A DNA stretch of 64,000 bases from NCBI GenBank assembly GCA_959347315.1, contig OY365813.1:32554635-32618634 (forward strand), written 5' to 3'. This DNA comes from Bimastos eiseni (taxonomy: Eukaryota; Annelida; Clitellata; Crassiclitellata; Lumbricidae). The notes beneath the pieces are model-generated. The model was not told the DNA's origin, made no database searches, and was given only the letters and a program-made list of their open reading frames with translations. The number at the start of each line of letters is the position of its first letter. Position 1 is the first letter of the stretch. The translations under genes were made by a program, and so were the position numbers. Below, piece by piece: positions 1-20,553 of the stretch.

Positions 1-2252
1 CTTTCTCCATCTGTTCGCTCTAAAATTCAATCTGGTTCAGCGCTTCTGAACGGTTCACCCTACTAGAAGTGCTCTAGAAATGCTTAAATACAATGCAATA
101 CACACACATACGCCTACACGTATTCACACACATCGGCGGACCCTGTGCATCCTTTTCGACAAATTGCACGCTGATTGATAAAGGGACATTTCTTTCTCTT
201 CCTCCTCATGTTCCTCTTCCACATCCTCATCTTCTCCATCCTGTTCCTCCTTCTAACTCAGCTCCTCCTCCTCCCCTTCCATTCTCCTAGTTGCCATATT
301 GTCCTTGTCCTCCTTCCACTGCTATTCCATCTATTTACTTCTACTCCTTCTTCCCCTTCTCCTCCTTCTTATCCTCCTTCTTATCTTCCTCCTCCTTCTA
401 CTCCTCCTTAATTCTCTCTTCCTCCCCGTGAATAGGTCTTCTGATCTTAGTGACCGTACTACAGGTACGTGAAGCAAAATTGAACACAGGTAGTCACAAC
501 GCAGCGTATGCAAAATAATGTTATTAATGTATGATAAATATTGTGTGCTAATATTGCGTACCAGCCATCTGTTCTTATTATGTATAATGCACACTAACTC
601 GACAATTATGCTATTGTCCCTTGGTTGTCTGTTCCTTAGCGTCGAATATAATTGGTGAATAGTGTTAATTCTTCTTCTAATTGTGTATTCTGCAATGTTA
701 TAGGATCAATAAAAATCATGTTATCATAGTTAGTCAATATTAGTTTGTCTCTCCGTCCGTTCGCGTGTGTGTCTGTATGCAGGTCTGTCCATGTATGTTT
801 GTTTGTTTGTTTCCTGTCCGTCTGTACCCTGTATGTCGGTCTAATGTGCAAGCAATTGACGCTATGTCTTCGTGTTGTCTTAATTAAGGTTTCCAGTAGA
901 ATTGATTCGAAACAGTCAACATTCGTACAACACGGTGAGTCCAGTTTTGTTCATTAAATTGTTTATTCGTCAATTAATTTTCAATTGTTGTCAGTAGGTC
1001 TAACTTCCTTCGCGCAGACAATAATATTAACAACAATAGTAACATCTTCGTTGATATGAGAGCAACGCACGACAAGGGGCGTGGCGTAATAACACACAGT
1101 AAACACACTGGGACGCAGAACTGAGGAACCGAGTTCGAGACTCGTATCCTCCGCAAGGTTGACTAGGTCTTCCTTCGCTAGGCGGCGCCGTTGGTTAAAT
1201 CATATGTGTGGCCTAATGAGCCCGGCGTGGCTGTCAACCGTTGAATTCGCTCCTGCAATAACTTGTCATTATTCGTTGATACTGTGTTTGTAATCACAAT
1301 GCAGTATGTCAGTTTGCAATTAAACTAAAACATAATGCCTATAAAAGTATTAAAGCTCTTTTTTATTGACCATAATATGCATAATAGATGTTGAAGTAAG
1401 GATCATAATCAGGATGATCATCAGGAAGGACTTGCATCCTGTAGGTTTACACCATCTTAGATTTTCACAGCTAATAGCAGAAACAAATGATGAGAAGTTA
1501 TTATAGGAGTCGAATTTAACTGTCAGCATCTATGCAAGGCTAATTAATCTGATTTCACAACATCGCCACCTAGCTATTGCAGGACTAGTAAACCTAGGCA
1601 TATAATTGGCTCACGCACTAGGCATCACCAGGCTGAAACTAGGCCGAAAGAGGTGGGTGGATCTTAAAGCGGAAGATTTAGTAGCTCAGATAGAAGCTTG
1701 ATTGGCGAAAGGGATCATGCAAGACAGCGTCTAATCATACAATTTTTGTTATCGATCTCGCTTTCACCTAGGCAACCTTTTCTTAGTAAACCAGCTGATA
1801 CTTAGCCTACTGATTCTTTTCATCAATGCGACTTCGATGTTAGCAGCATATTATTCATCGATCTCGTCTCTATTTAAACACTATTCCTCTCATCAATCCA
1901 TCTTCAAAACAAACACAATTCTTTTAATCGCTACTTTTTTAGCAGAATTTTGTCACGAATTCAGATTCTACTTAACGTACGTATTGCTGAAGAAGAAAAG
2001 TCTGTAGCTGAATTGCCTTAGAACCAGTTTGTATGGTAGGTCTAGACCTATGTCTCATTTTCACATGAATTCAACAATGAATTGTGAATGTATTTTGATT
2101 ACGAGTTGAGGCGACAATCATTAATTCACTTCAAAGATTTATGTGGCGTCCCTTCAATATTATTTACTCGGGATCGCTCCAGATCCAACCATTCGTTTAT
2201 TAGATATGTAGTTATGCTTTGAGTCGTCTTCGTCTGTCGCTTGTCTTTATAG
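1..2252. other. Intron or upstream DNA of DCLK; no coding exon recognised
   Basis: No doublecortin-domain exon could be read here, so this is most likely intron of the DCLK gene whose kinase exons follow. It holds a pyrimidine-rich (TCC-type) tract at about 190-420, a TCTG/TTTG-rich stretch at about 740-840, and a tRNA-like SINE at about 1098-1345. Pyrimidine-tract ORFs give Pro/Ser/Leu-only proteins and are not genes. Confidence 0.5.
1098..1345 (+). repeat. tRNA-like SINE, family D
   Basis: The head contains a pol III B-box-like motif (GAGTTCGAGACTC). It is followed by a conserved tail ending near GTCAGTTTGCAATTAAACT. A second long copy lies at 34988-35220 and only the head at about 9712-9745. 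Tail-only copies lie at about 31060-31165, 34055-34270 and 56890-56980. The repeat is recognised by cross-comparison within the window. Confidence 0.6.
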
Positions 2253-11827
<9,575 letters not shown>

Positions 11828-12560
11828 TCTCCGTGACAACTCCGCTTCGTTCCACTAATCAGTACACATTTTCTCCGTGCTGTGCATGGAACGTTGTCTC
11901 GCCCTCTTCGCTTTCCTAATGTAATATTAAGACAATCCCAGTAACAAGTCATTCCGCCAAATAATGCATATTTTCTCAACGTGTCCTCTTCCCTTTCTTA
12001 CTTTCAATATCAAGACAATCCCGGTAACCAGCAGAATTTTTTTTAGTTTTCCCGTGTTTTTTAAAAGAAGATAATCAATGATGTCCTAACGTTCTACTTA
12101 ATTTGTGTTGATAACATCTTTAAATTATACATTTTACAGTTCTACATTTTAAGTTGTTACTTTTTAGCGATGAACATTTCCTATGGTTTTTTCTGTGCGA
12201 ATGTTCTAGCGGCGTCTACGTTTTTGTGATTAAATACATCGGAAACTTTATAGGTGCAGACAATGTTTCTTACCGAATGTTTGTTCCCTAATAATGGTAG
12301 CAGTTTCAGTTTAACTACACTATGATAACAAAGATTATGATCATCGTATAGCATAGTAGAAGCCATGCAGCTTGTATTAAGAGCTTCCGGTATTAACTAG
12401 TACTCGCTAAGCTACTCGGCTGAGTACTCGACTCCATAAATACTCGTTAGCGGTAGCCCTAGTCGTGATCGTAATAATGAAATCCAAATTATTATAGCGC
12501 TATTCTAGAGCATACCGAAGATGCAGCAGCTTATTCGCCAACACCGCGTCCGAAGGTTCG
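11828..12560. other. 3' flank of DCLK; no gene
   Basis: Presumed 3' untranslated or intergenic DNA after the DCLK stop. No canonical AATAAA was found close to the stop. At about 12400-12465 there is a short TACTCGnnnnGAGTACTCG-type stretch ending GGTAGCCCTAGTCG. This could be the right end of a hAT-like MITE, but no left end was found. Confidence 0.4.
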
Positions 12561-12795
12561 TTAGTCCGAATGTGCGTATGCTACCGTTAGTATCACAATT
12601 GATTTGTACATATGTATTTTGGTTTTTAGTTTGATAGTCCTTATAATAATGTCCATACCGTGCGCAATCGTTGGAAGACAGCTTTCAGCCTTAGGCCTAA
12701 CTATTCTTGCTCTTACATCTACCTCTGCATCCCCCTTGTTTGAAATGACACTCCCTAAATACGGGAAATCCTCAACAAACTCGATGTTCTGCTGA
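12561..12795 (-). pseudogene. Non-LTR retrotransposon fragment, reverse transcriptase C-terminal part
   Basis: On the minus strand the frame reads NIEFVEDFPYLGSVISNKGD, then DVRARI and KIHMYKSIV. This is the FxYLGSxIS...DVxxRI...TKxxxYxSxV block that follows the RT domain in RTE/L1-like LINEs. It is a short remnant. Its upstream side (12785-12960) is made of the ~33-bp GGAAGCTGGATTGATGAAA repeat, so the first third of the apparent ORF is repeat sequence. Confidence 0.75.
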
Positions 12796-12960
12796 GATAG
12801 ATTGATGAAACGAGTCATGCTTGAGTGGAATCCCGATTGCTTAAGTTGAAAAGAATGATGCTTAAATGAAAGCTGGATTGATGACAAAAATTACTTTTAA
12901 ATGGAAGTTGGATTGATGAAACTAATTTTGTCTGTTTAGATACATTAGCTGAAACCGGTT
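12785..12960 (+). repeat. ~33-bp GGAAGCTGGATTGATG repeat array
   Basis: About four to five diverged units related to GCTTAAATGGAAGCTGGAT followed by TGATGAAA. Same family as 15365-15700, 38500-38705, 56480-56650, 60815-60890, 61065-61300 and 62585-62940. It directly abuts a LINE fragment. Confidence 0.75.
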
Positions 12961-13390
12961 TCCATATGTCTGGCTGACTCAGAGCTCTATTTAAGCGCAT
13001 TTAGGGGCGGCCACATTGTTTACTTTAGGGGACATTATACCGTCATTCTAAAGCTGGGACAAAATGCATCCAAAACCCTCCATTGGGAAATAAGTTACAG
13101 TCAAGGACGGTGTAAGAGATAGATGGTGTGTGCACTTGGCCGTAATGCGTAATGTGTGGCAAAATAATTAAAAGTTCGCTAGATGGCGATGGCGGTGCAA
13201 TTTGCTGAAATCGCCCATAATGAAATATAATAACAACATGATTCTGCAACGGCAACACCTAAGCATAGAAAATAATAACAAAGAAAATTACAAAACGCAG
13301 TTTAAATCCACCAATCAACGCAAGCATTTCTTGAATTATTGATATACCTTATTATATCCATTTTGATCATCTATACAAGCATATATCTAC

Positions 13391-14115
13391 ATGCAGACAG
13401 GATTACTCATTGCTGACTTGGGACCACTGCTTGCGGCAGAAGCTATCCTTAGCCAATCTTACGCTGATGACATCCATGTCTGTCATCCCCGCGTATGTCC
13501 ACTGTCTGGCCAGGGATGCGATTTTTGGCTGTCGATACAATTAGCGAAGTCACTGAGACCCTTCTTCAGGCTTGGATGTCGTAAAACTGCCTGCGGCCAA
13601 ACCCGACCAGCAGCTCGCTAAGATAGATATCGGGTCCACACCCTTGAGGTATACATCTGCACCTGACCTTCTTGTCCTTGGTCTGAGACCTGGGATTAAC
13701 CATGGATCAGGAGCTTACCTCTGTCCAGCACATCAATCTACTCTGCCGGAACTGTTTTTACCAGCTTCGGAAACCTAGGGTGGTATCCCGCTCCTTGCCC
13801 CCAAGGCGCTACCTCTAAGTAAGCTGGTCCATTCCTTCGTAGTCTCCCGCCTGAACAACTGCAGCGCCATATATGATGGTCTTCCGGCTTGTCGGATGAA
13901 ATGCCTTGACAGGGTCTTGCGCACGGCCGCCCGACTTGTAGGCTGCATCCCTATTATAAGCCTGATAGAGTCTCTGGGTGCACGCGTGAGGTCCTGCGCT
14001 GGCTCCCTTATCCGCAGCGCATTGCCTATCGAGTCTATGCGCTGGTCAGACGCTGCGTTGAAGACCTGGCGTCCCCTACCTGACGCCAATAGGTCTCTCT
14101 GCCCCATTCTTCTAT
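13391..14115 (+). pseudogene. Decayed non-LTR reverse transcriptase (L2/CR1-like)
   Basis: The RT catalytic motif is visible as SQSYADDIHVC. Then, after frameshifts, come QHINLLCRNCFYQLRKPR and VHSFVVSRLNNCSAIYDGLP, with RVLRTAARLV close behind. These match in order the YADD box and the HAFVTSRLDYCN...LQRVQNAAARLV tail of L2/CR1-type LINEs. At least two frame changes and an in-frame stop show that it is dead. It is GC-richer than its surroundings. Confidence 0.75.
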
Positions 14116-14208
14116 GGCCTTAAATACTGTTCTGTCTGACCGAAGCTGGGCTGGGAGCGGTTCTGAGTAGACGGCCATGAAGGGGTCTTTATAAAACTGC
14201 TATAAAAA

Positions 14209-14445
14209 TAATGGATGATGATGATGCTGATGATAACGACAACGACGACGGTAATGATGATGATGATGATGAGAATGAGAATGATAATGATGAGAATGAT
14301 GATTGTGATAATGATGATGGTGATGATAACGGGGATGCTAATGATGACGAGAATGATGATGGATGATGATAATGATGATGATATAATGATAATAATAATG
14401 ATAATAATAATGATGATGATGATGATGATGAATGATAATGATAAC
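14209..14445. repeat. (GAT/AAT)n trinucleotide array
   Basis: TGATGATAATGATG-type tract; the Met/Ile-rich ORFs on both strands are repeat artefacts. Confidence 0.9.
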
Positions 14446-15360
14446 AACTCTTAAAATAATCTTAAATTAAATTTTGTAGAGCAATAATGGCAAAGTCTTG
14501 CAAATAATTATATTCTGGCTGTAGGTCTATGCCTGTTCCATTCCATCACGTGATCGAAACAGTTCAGATATAATTTCACACAACAATGACATTTGGAATA
14601 AATTACACTGAACGACGATATTATAGTGTTACGTAAATATTAATTCAATGTCGATTTGTCAAAATGTAAAATATAAATTCACTAAGACCTACACGAACAT
14701 TCTTCTTGCATATTTCGAATAACAACATTACGGAAAGCCATCGTCAAATTGCGATTGGAGCGCCTCATGTTGAATCAAATGATCCTAGCCAAAATGGCCA
14801 TAATGAAAAGCATAGGAAGTGCACACACCATCTATCTCTTACACCATGGTTACAGCGTGAATATATATATTTATATATTGAGCGATATTAAGTATTATGT
14901 AGCTCCAACTGTAGAAGTTCATCATGATTAGGTGCCATTTCTGTTTGCTTCTTCAGTATTAACACGTTCTATCGTTGATTGGTAAAAGGTTGTGACTAAT
15001 TCTGTGATTAAGTATTTCTTTCATGGATGTGAGTGTCTATTTTGTCGTTTTCTTTATTTTAGACGATTCATAGTCCCGTTTTACGCCTGTCACGTTGTCA
15101 TACATATTCGTTTTCAACCGTGTCACACGCATTCGTTGTCTAACTAATGCAGTGAATGGCCTCCACTTACCGGAAAGTCAGTTCACTAGATACAATGACA
15201 CCGATGCACATTTAATTGAAATCACTCTCTAGCTTTACAATTCAACCTTCATCCTATCAAAAAAGACATGGTAAAACTGTAGTCTAGCATATTTTATACA
15301 ACCAAAGTTTCATCAGAAAAAATAGCGTATTTAATTATTTGGCGTGAATAGATGTCGAAC
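14446..15360. other. Intergenic DNA, nothing recognised
   Basis: AT-rich sequence without a credible ORF, RNA gene or repeat that could be named, apart from a short TA-rich run near 14860-14880. Confidence 0.4.
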
Positions 15361-15364
15361 TATA

Positions 15365-15840
15365 ACTTAAATGGAGACGGGATCGATGAAAAAGAAGAAT
15401 GTGCGAAGAAACTGGATTGCTGAAAGAAATTATACTTAAATTGAAGCTGAATCGATGAAAATATCATGTTTGATTGATGCAAGAATGTTGTTACAATTGG
15501 CGTGGAATTGATGTGAACAAGGCCATGTAGACGCGCATATACCTGATTTATGAAAAGAAACAATACCTAAATAGAAGCTTGATTGATCAAAAGAAATATG
15601 CTGAAATGGAAGGTGGATCGACAAAGAGAAATGTGCATTAATGGAAGCTGGATCGGTGAAAAATCATGCAAAATTAGAAGTTCGATTGTGACAAAATGGT
15701 GTAGCAATGAAATCTAGTGGAATTTCTGATCAACATATTTTAATTATAATAAAAATTATACTCTATAATACACTTTAAAAAATTCTTTTCTTTGATCCAG
15801 CTTCCATTTAGGCATATCAATTATCATCAATCCAGTTTAT
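15365..15840 (+). repeat. ~33-bp repeat array, long copy
   Basis: About ten diverged units (TTAAATGGAAGCTGGATCGGTGAAA-like) at 15365-15700, followed at about 15795-15840 by two units in the opposite orientation (GATCCAGCTTCCATTTAGGC). Peptides read from it are not genes. Confidence 0.75.
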
Positions 15841-15849
15841 ACTTACAAA

Positions 15850-16789
15850 CTGCGTGATATAATGAAGGAAATAATTAAATACACTAAAATACAGGTTTAT
15901 AAAAGACACAATCAAATCCCCACTTTTAACCGAACCTCTACAAAAACCCTGTTGATACACTGCTCTACATTTTAAAAGAGAGAAAAAAATAAGGGAAAAA
16001 GAGAAAAAAATGAGAAAAACTGAAGAGAAAACAATATGCAAAAGCAATCAAAAGAGCCGATTGGCCAACAATAATTACATAAATATTATTATAAAGACGT
16101 CAACGGCCATTGTTGCCATAAGATGTCGTTAAACCTTTGTATGATGATGATGCTCTACATTTATAAATTTATTGCATTTCACATGAGTAATTGAATACTC
16201 GTTTCCATCACAAACCAAGCACTTTGAGCACCATACACTTCATCCATAGGTTTGCTGAATGGGGCAAGCTGATATTCATGTCTGAAACCATGTCGCTACG
16301 GAGGCCTCTCAAACTTCTCATTTCATTGCGTTGAATATCATAGCTAGAAACTCCAACTTTGTCAAAATCGATTTTTTCGTCATTGGTCTTTTGATTTGCA
16401 ATTAGCACAATAATTAAGTAACACACAGAACACTCTGATTGTATTTACACCATCAGACCATCGATTCAACTCCCTAGACCAAATTGACAGCATATCTTGG
16501 TATTGGCATAAAGACAGGTTCATGTGGGAGGATATGCACTCGTCAAATATACAAGAGTGTATATTGTTTAATATCTTGATGTTAATTCTTAGAATATTGT
16601 CTAAACTGATATGCTCCACTTTCTCTACGAGGATTAAATCTCAGTCCTTTACCTATCTGGTAGCACATATATCTATGACTACTCTAGGTGACAATGCTGA
16701 CTACACCAGACCTAGCCTTACATTGTCCATCATGAAAGTTTTGCTGTGGACATGGAACAAGTTGCAGAACAACTTGCAACTTGATTTAC
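15850..16789. other. Intergenic DNA, no gene recognised
   Basis: AT-rich sequence. The ORFs at 16208-16619 (-) and 16522-16833 (+) show no recognisable domain. Part of this may be the degraded continuation of the minus-strand LINE fragment that starts at 17040, but no RT motif was readable. Confidence 0.35.
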
Positions 16790-17040
16790 TCAGCCTCTCT
16801 TTAGTTCTAGTCGACCCGAAGGCGGCACAATAGTGCGGTTGCATAGGAAGGAGGTGAGCCAGTCAATGGGTTTGTTAGCAAGGTATGAGGACGCAGAATG
16901 ACAGGGCAACAGGGTGTCATGATCGACCGAGTAGAAGGCAGCATTGAGCAGGGACAAAAGAGTAGGCTGTGATTGCTCTATGACGTCATAGATGACAGAC
17001 AGCAGGCTCATCAGGATGGTCTCTGTTGAGTGATTTATGC
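16790..17040 (-). pseudogene. Non-LTR reverse transcriptase fragment
   Basis: The minus strand reads INHSTETILMSLLSVIYDVI followed by LLSLLNAAFYSVDHDTLL and WLTSFLCNRT. This is the RT block HSTETALLRVxxDI...LLDLSAAFDTVDHDILL...WFxSYLxxR of L2/CR1-like LINEs. The first catalytic Asp position (FDTVDH) reads FYSVDH. A remnant, with no flanking RT motifs intact. Confidence 0.75.
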
Positions 17041-17445
17041 AAAACTCGGACTGCTAAGCAAGGAGCAAACTATTAGCATTTAGGTAGTTAATTACTGATT
17101 TTGTAAATAAATGAAAGGTCTGAGATAGATTATTGTATTATGTCAGGAGTGTCTCTGATGAGGAAAACAGAAATACTTTAAGTGGCATTTTAATCAAATA
17201 CATTACCCAATAGCACATCTTTGTCACATACAATGGACATGGTAACGAATTTGTGGTCTTTTGTCATGTGAACTAATTTTGGTTGCTTTATTATCAAATG
17301 GACAGAGTCACAAATGGATAGTCTCTTTGATACATGTGTGATTAATTTTGCAAATTTAATTGGAGCTTTTTTTATCTGTGTTTTGAAGATCTGAAGATTC
17401 AGCCTTGAATCAATAGCCAACAAAATCTATATCAATCGAGTTACA

Positions 17446-18876
17446 ATGAATTCCAACATTTGCATCCAACTAGAGGAAAAGCCATACAGATGCAATCTTT
17501 GTAAGAAAGAGTTTGCACAGAAAGGCAATCTGAATGTCCATACAAGAACCCACACAGGAGAAAAACGATACAATTGCAATCTTTGTGAGGCAGCATTTGT
17601 ACGTAAACGCAGCTTGGAGATCCACAAAAGTATCCACACAGGTGAAAAGCCATACAAGTGTATGCTATGTGAGAAAGCATTTGTTTTGAAGCATCATCTG
17701 AAAGTCCATATAATAACCCACACAGAAGACAAGCCATACAAGTGTAATCTATGTCAGAAAGCATTTGCACAGAAGAATGGTCTGGAAGTCCATACAAGAA
17801 CCCACACTGGAGAAAAACCTTACAAGTGCAATCTTTGTCAGAAGGCATTTACACAGAACATGCAATTGGAAATACATTCAAGAGCCCACACAGGAGAAAA
17901 GCCATACAAGTGCAATCTATGTCAGAAAACTTTTAATCGGAAAGACCGGCTAGGAATCCATGCAAGAACCCATACAGGAGAAAAACCACATAAGTGCAAT
18001 CTATGCCAAAAAGTATTTATTCTGAAGCGTGATCTGAAAATCCACACAAGAGTCCACACAGGAGAAAAACCATACAAGTGCAATCTATGTAAGAAAGAGT
18101 TCTCACAGAAAAGTAATCTCAATGTCCATACAAGATTCCACAGTGGAGAAAAGCCGTATAAATGCATGCTATGTGAGGAAGTATTTTCACATAAAGTCAG
18201 TCTGGACATTCATACAAGAACCCACACTGGTGAAACGCCTTACAAGTGCAATATATGTCAGAAAGTATTTACACAAAACGCGCATTTGGAGATCCATAGA
18301 AGAACCCACACAGGAGAAAAGCCATATAAATGCATGCTATGTGAGAAGGTATTTTCACATAAAGTCGGGCTGGACGTTCATACAAGAACCCACACTGGAG
18401 AAAAACCATACAAGTGCAATCTATGCAACAGGGTATTTGCATTGAAGCATCATCTGGTTAGCCATACAAGAACCCACACAGGAGAAAAGCCATATAAATG
18501 CATGCTATGTGAGAAGGTATTTTCACATAAAGTCGGGCTGGACATTCATACAAGAACCCACACTGGAGAAAAACCATACAAGTGCAATCTATGCAACAGA
18601 GTATTTGCATTGAAGCATCATTTAGATAACCATACAAGAACCCACGCGTGTCATCTATCTTTGAGTCAAGGCTTTAACGCAAGTGTAGATGGAAATCATT
18701 CAATAATTAATGTTGTGAATGATTTTAATATCAGACCTTATGGCTGTGGATATTGCAATGAGGTTTTTGAAATTGAAAAGACATTTGTTGATCATTGTTC
18801 TAATCACACCTGTGATGTTTCGCAGATGGACACTTTTCTTGATCTAATTGAGATGTGTCTTGATATTTGTTCTTAG
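17446..18876 (+). CDS. C2H2 zinc-finger protein, 15 fingers
   Basis: A single 476-codon ORF. Fourteen C2H2 fingers run in strict 28-residue register from residue 14 to about 400, joined by TGEKPY-type linkers. A spacer of about 30 residues and a fifteenth, separate finger follow at 432-454 (Cys434, Cys437, His450, His454; GCGYCNEVFEIEK). The protein ends 22 residues later. Fingers 9-10, 11-12 and 13-14 are repeats of one two-finger (168-bp) unit, and 11-12 versus 13-14 are almost identical. Role expected of the family: sequence-specific nuclear DNA binding. No KRAB, BTB or SCAN domain is present. A possible acceptor (GAAGATTCAG before 17404) suggests a non-coding 5' exon. The terminal finger is shared with the two minus-strand genes at 53 and 57 kb. 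Confidence 0.9.
   Translation: MNSNICIQLEEKPYRCNLCKKEFAQKGNLNVHTRTHTGEKRYNCNLCEAAFVRKRSLEIHKSIHTGEKPYKCMLCEKAFVLKHHLKVHIITHTEDKPYKCNLCQKAFAQKNGLEVHTRTHTGEKPYKCNLCQKAFTQNMQLEIHSRAHTGEKPYKCNLCQKTFNRKDRLGIHARTHTGEKPHKCNLCQKVFILKRDLKIHTRVHTGEKPYKCNLCKKEFSQKSNLNVHTRFHSGEKPYKCMLCEEVFSHKVSLDIHTRTHTGETPYKCNICQKVFTQNAHLEIHRRTHTGEKPYKCMLCEKVFSHKVGLDVHTRTHTGEKPYKCNLCNRVFALKHHLVSHTRTHTGEKPYKCMLCEKVFSHKVGLDIHTRTHTGEKPYKCNLCNRVFALKHHLDNHTRTHACHLSLSQGFNASVDGNHSIINVVNDFNIRPYGCGYCNEVFEIEKTFVDHCSNHTCDVSQMDTFLDLIEMCLDICS
18325..18660 (+). repeat. 168-bp tandem duplication of a zinc-finger pair
   Basis: 18325-18492 and 18493-18660 are nearly identical until the last finger, where a few bases differ. Fingers 11 and 13 (FSHKVGLDVH / FSHKVGLDIH) have the same residues at the DNA-contact positions. 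18157-18324 is an older copy of the same unit. Confidence 0.9.
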
Positions 18877-19105
18877 TCTCAAGATAGTTTGCTGATTTTG
18901 ATTGACAAAGAGTACTTTTCAAGAGGTTTTTTGTATATTTGACTTGATATAAGATATTTTATAAATATTCTCGGGTAGGAGTTGAAAAATCTTTCGAGTC
19001 ATCACTTTTCTTTGTCTAATTGAGATGTATTTTTTGACTTAATATTTCTTCTTAACTTTCAGATGGCTTGATGATTTTGAGTGGGTAAATTTATTTTTCA
19101 ATAGG
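18829..19105 (+). repeat. Partial tandem copy of the zinc-finger gene 3' end
   Basis: 18999-19105 (CACTTTTCTTTGTCTAATTG ... GATTTTGAGTGGGTAAA) repeats 18829-18910, which spans the last codons and stop of the gene. The second copy has no ORF. A candidate poly(A) signal AATAAA lies further on at 19383-19388. Confidence 0.7.
18911..18995 (+). repeat. Inverted repeat, left arm
   Basis: About 85 bp in the 3' flank of the zinc-finger gene. It is the near-perfect reverse complement of 20140-20226 (shared core TATAAGATATTTTATAAATA / TATTAATAAAATATCTTATA). The spacer is about 1.15 kb. Confidence 0.9.
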
Positions 19106-20139
19106 CAGCTAGGAAACGATTTCAGATATTAATTGAATTTTATCACCTATAGATAAGTTAACGGGAAGAATCCTCATCAACTGTATTTGAGCTTGCTAAC
19201 ACAACAGACGCCAAACTCTGTTTCAAAATTTTACACAAGCCTAAGCATGTTTTCCATCAACTCCTATAGTCTCCTACCTCCACTCCGTCTCTTCTTCATT
19301 CACCAAGATGGAACACGACCAAGTTTTGCCACCAATAGACGACAGTTACTTTCAACAATATTATTGTATACACAGATCATTAAATAAAATATTTACTAGT
19401 ATGCTATTAATTCTAGCTGCATTAGTTGTTCGATTTCTCTCATGTAAGCATTTCTGCGTCTATGGCAGATAGTGTTATTAATATTAACATCACTATAATA
19501 AGCCGTAGCTGACAACCGCGAAAGTTACCTACCGACAATTTTATGCAAAAGTCTGAAATTATAATGTTGAACTCTCATTGGTATCTCAATAAAGGTATAT
19601 TTGCAGAGGAGTTGCAAGTTATAATAAGATCATTTAAGTGGTTACTTGTACATAACCACCATAATGAAAAATACTTACTAACGAACTCAGTGAAACTCCA
19701 GGTATAAGAATGATGGGTTGTCAATATTAGCGACATCTATCAGGAGACCATCACGCGAGGACGATAAACAAATCGGAAATAAGCGGAATAATTTTGTTTT
19801 TGTAGTAAATTGACTCACATAAGAATAATTTGCGTTCTCGGGTAAAGAGATTTAAAGATACTGCTATTTTTAATGTTAATCGTTTCAATGTAGCGGATCA
19901 TTAGATGTAGGCTATATAGAAGACGCTGCGTTATAGAATTAGTCTTCGGTATTCCCTCTTTGGCGCTGAATAATTCTTTCGATGTTACTGCTAATTCAAT
20001 GGCGACGAGACGAAACACCACTCTAAGGGATGCGGAAACTGGCATTGACGGTTAGTTGTTGTGTAACAACTCTGGGTACTATCATCGATGATTATTGTCA
20101 CCCGTTCCTAAGTTTCAGGCTGGGAACTGTGTAATGTAC
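19106..20139. other. Intergenic DNA, no gene recognised
   Basis: Spacer of the inverted repeat. It contains no credible ORF and no recognisable repeat. It may be part of the non-autonomous Helitron ending at 20553 (inference). Confidence 0.35.
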
Positions 20140-20226
20140 TTTCGAAGGATTTTTCAACTCCTACCCGAGAATATTAATAAAATATCTTATATCAAGTCCA
20201 ATATACAGAAATCTCTTGAAAAGTAC
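20140..20226 (-). repeat. Inverted repeat, right arm
   Basis: Reverse complement of 18911-18995 with a handful of mismatches. It lies about 330 bp upstream of a Helitron-like 3' terminus. The ORF at 20095-20559 runs through it and is not considered a gene. Confidence 0.9.
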
Positions 20227-20553
20227 TGCCAGAATTGGAGCGGTGGTGAAAGAGTTGTAGCGGTGGTGGAGTCATGGTATGAAGGGGATCAACCCGAATG
20301 CGTGAAAGCGCTGAAAGGATCCAAAAGCCCGATTCCCCGAAAGCAGCAATGTACTTTTCGTATGTACTTTGTACGTATTCGGTTTATGCATTTCCACACT
20401 TTTACAGCTATTCACTTGAAACCTTTGCCGTTCGCTCGGGGAACACCTGGGACACCCAGTAGAGGGGTTGGTGAACCTCGCGGTCGCCGTCTTCCTGCTC
20501 TCCACAACCAAAAACCTCTCTCAACCCGTGCAATGCCGGGTTCCCCAGCTAGT
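20227..20553 (+). mobile_element. Helitron-like 3' end
   Basis: The segment ends with a hairpin (AACCCG at 20523-20528 pairs with CGGGTT at 20537-20542, loop with an internal GC/GC pair), then CCCCAG and the terminal CTAG at 20549-20552 followed by T. Family knowledge: Helitrons end in a short hairpin about 10 nt before CTRR and insert between A and T. The left boundary (5' TC end) was not found, so the start given is only the end of the inverted repeat. No Rep/helicase ORF is present. Confidence 0.6.

Noticed and set aside
14112..14454. Ile-rich and Met-rich ORFs
   Set aside because: Products of a GAT/AAT microsatellite.
16208..16833. ORFs of 72-103 codons next to the LINE fragment
   Set aside because: No readable RT or other motif; not enough to call a gene or extend the LINE remnant.
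17441..18445. Overlapping ORFs in other frames of the zinc-finger array
   Set aside because: The 84-bp periodic finger DNA stays open in alternative frames; these are shadows of the 17446-18876 gene.
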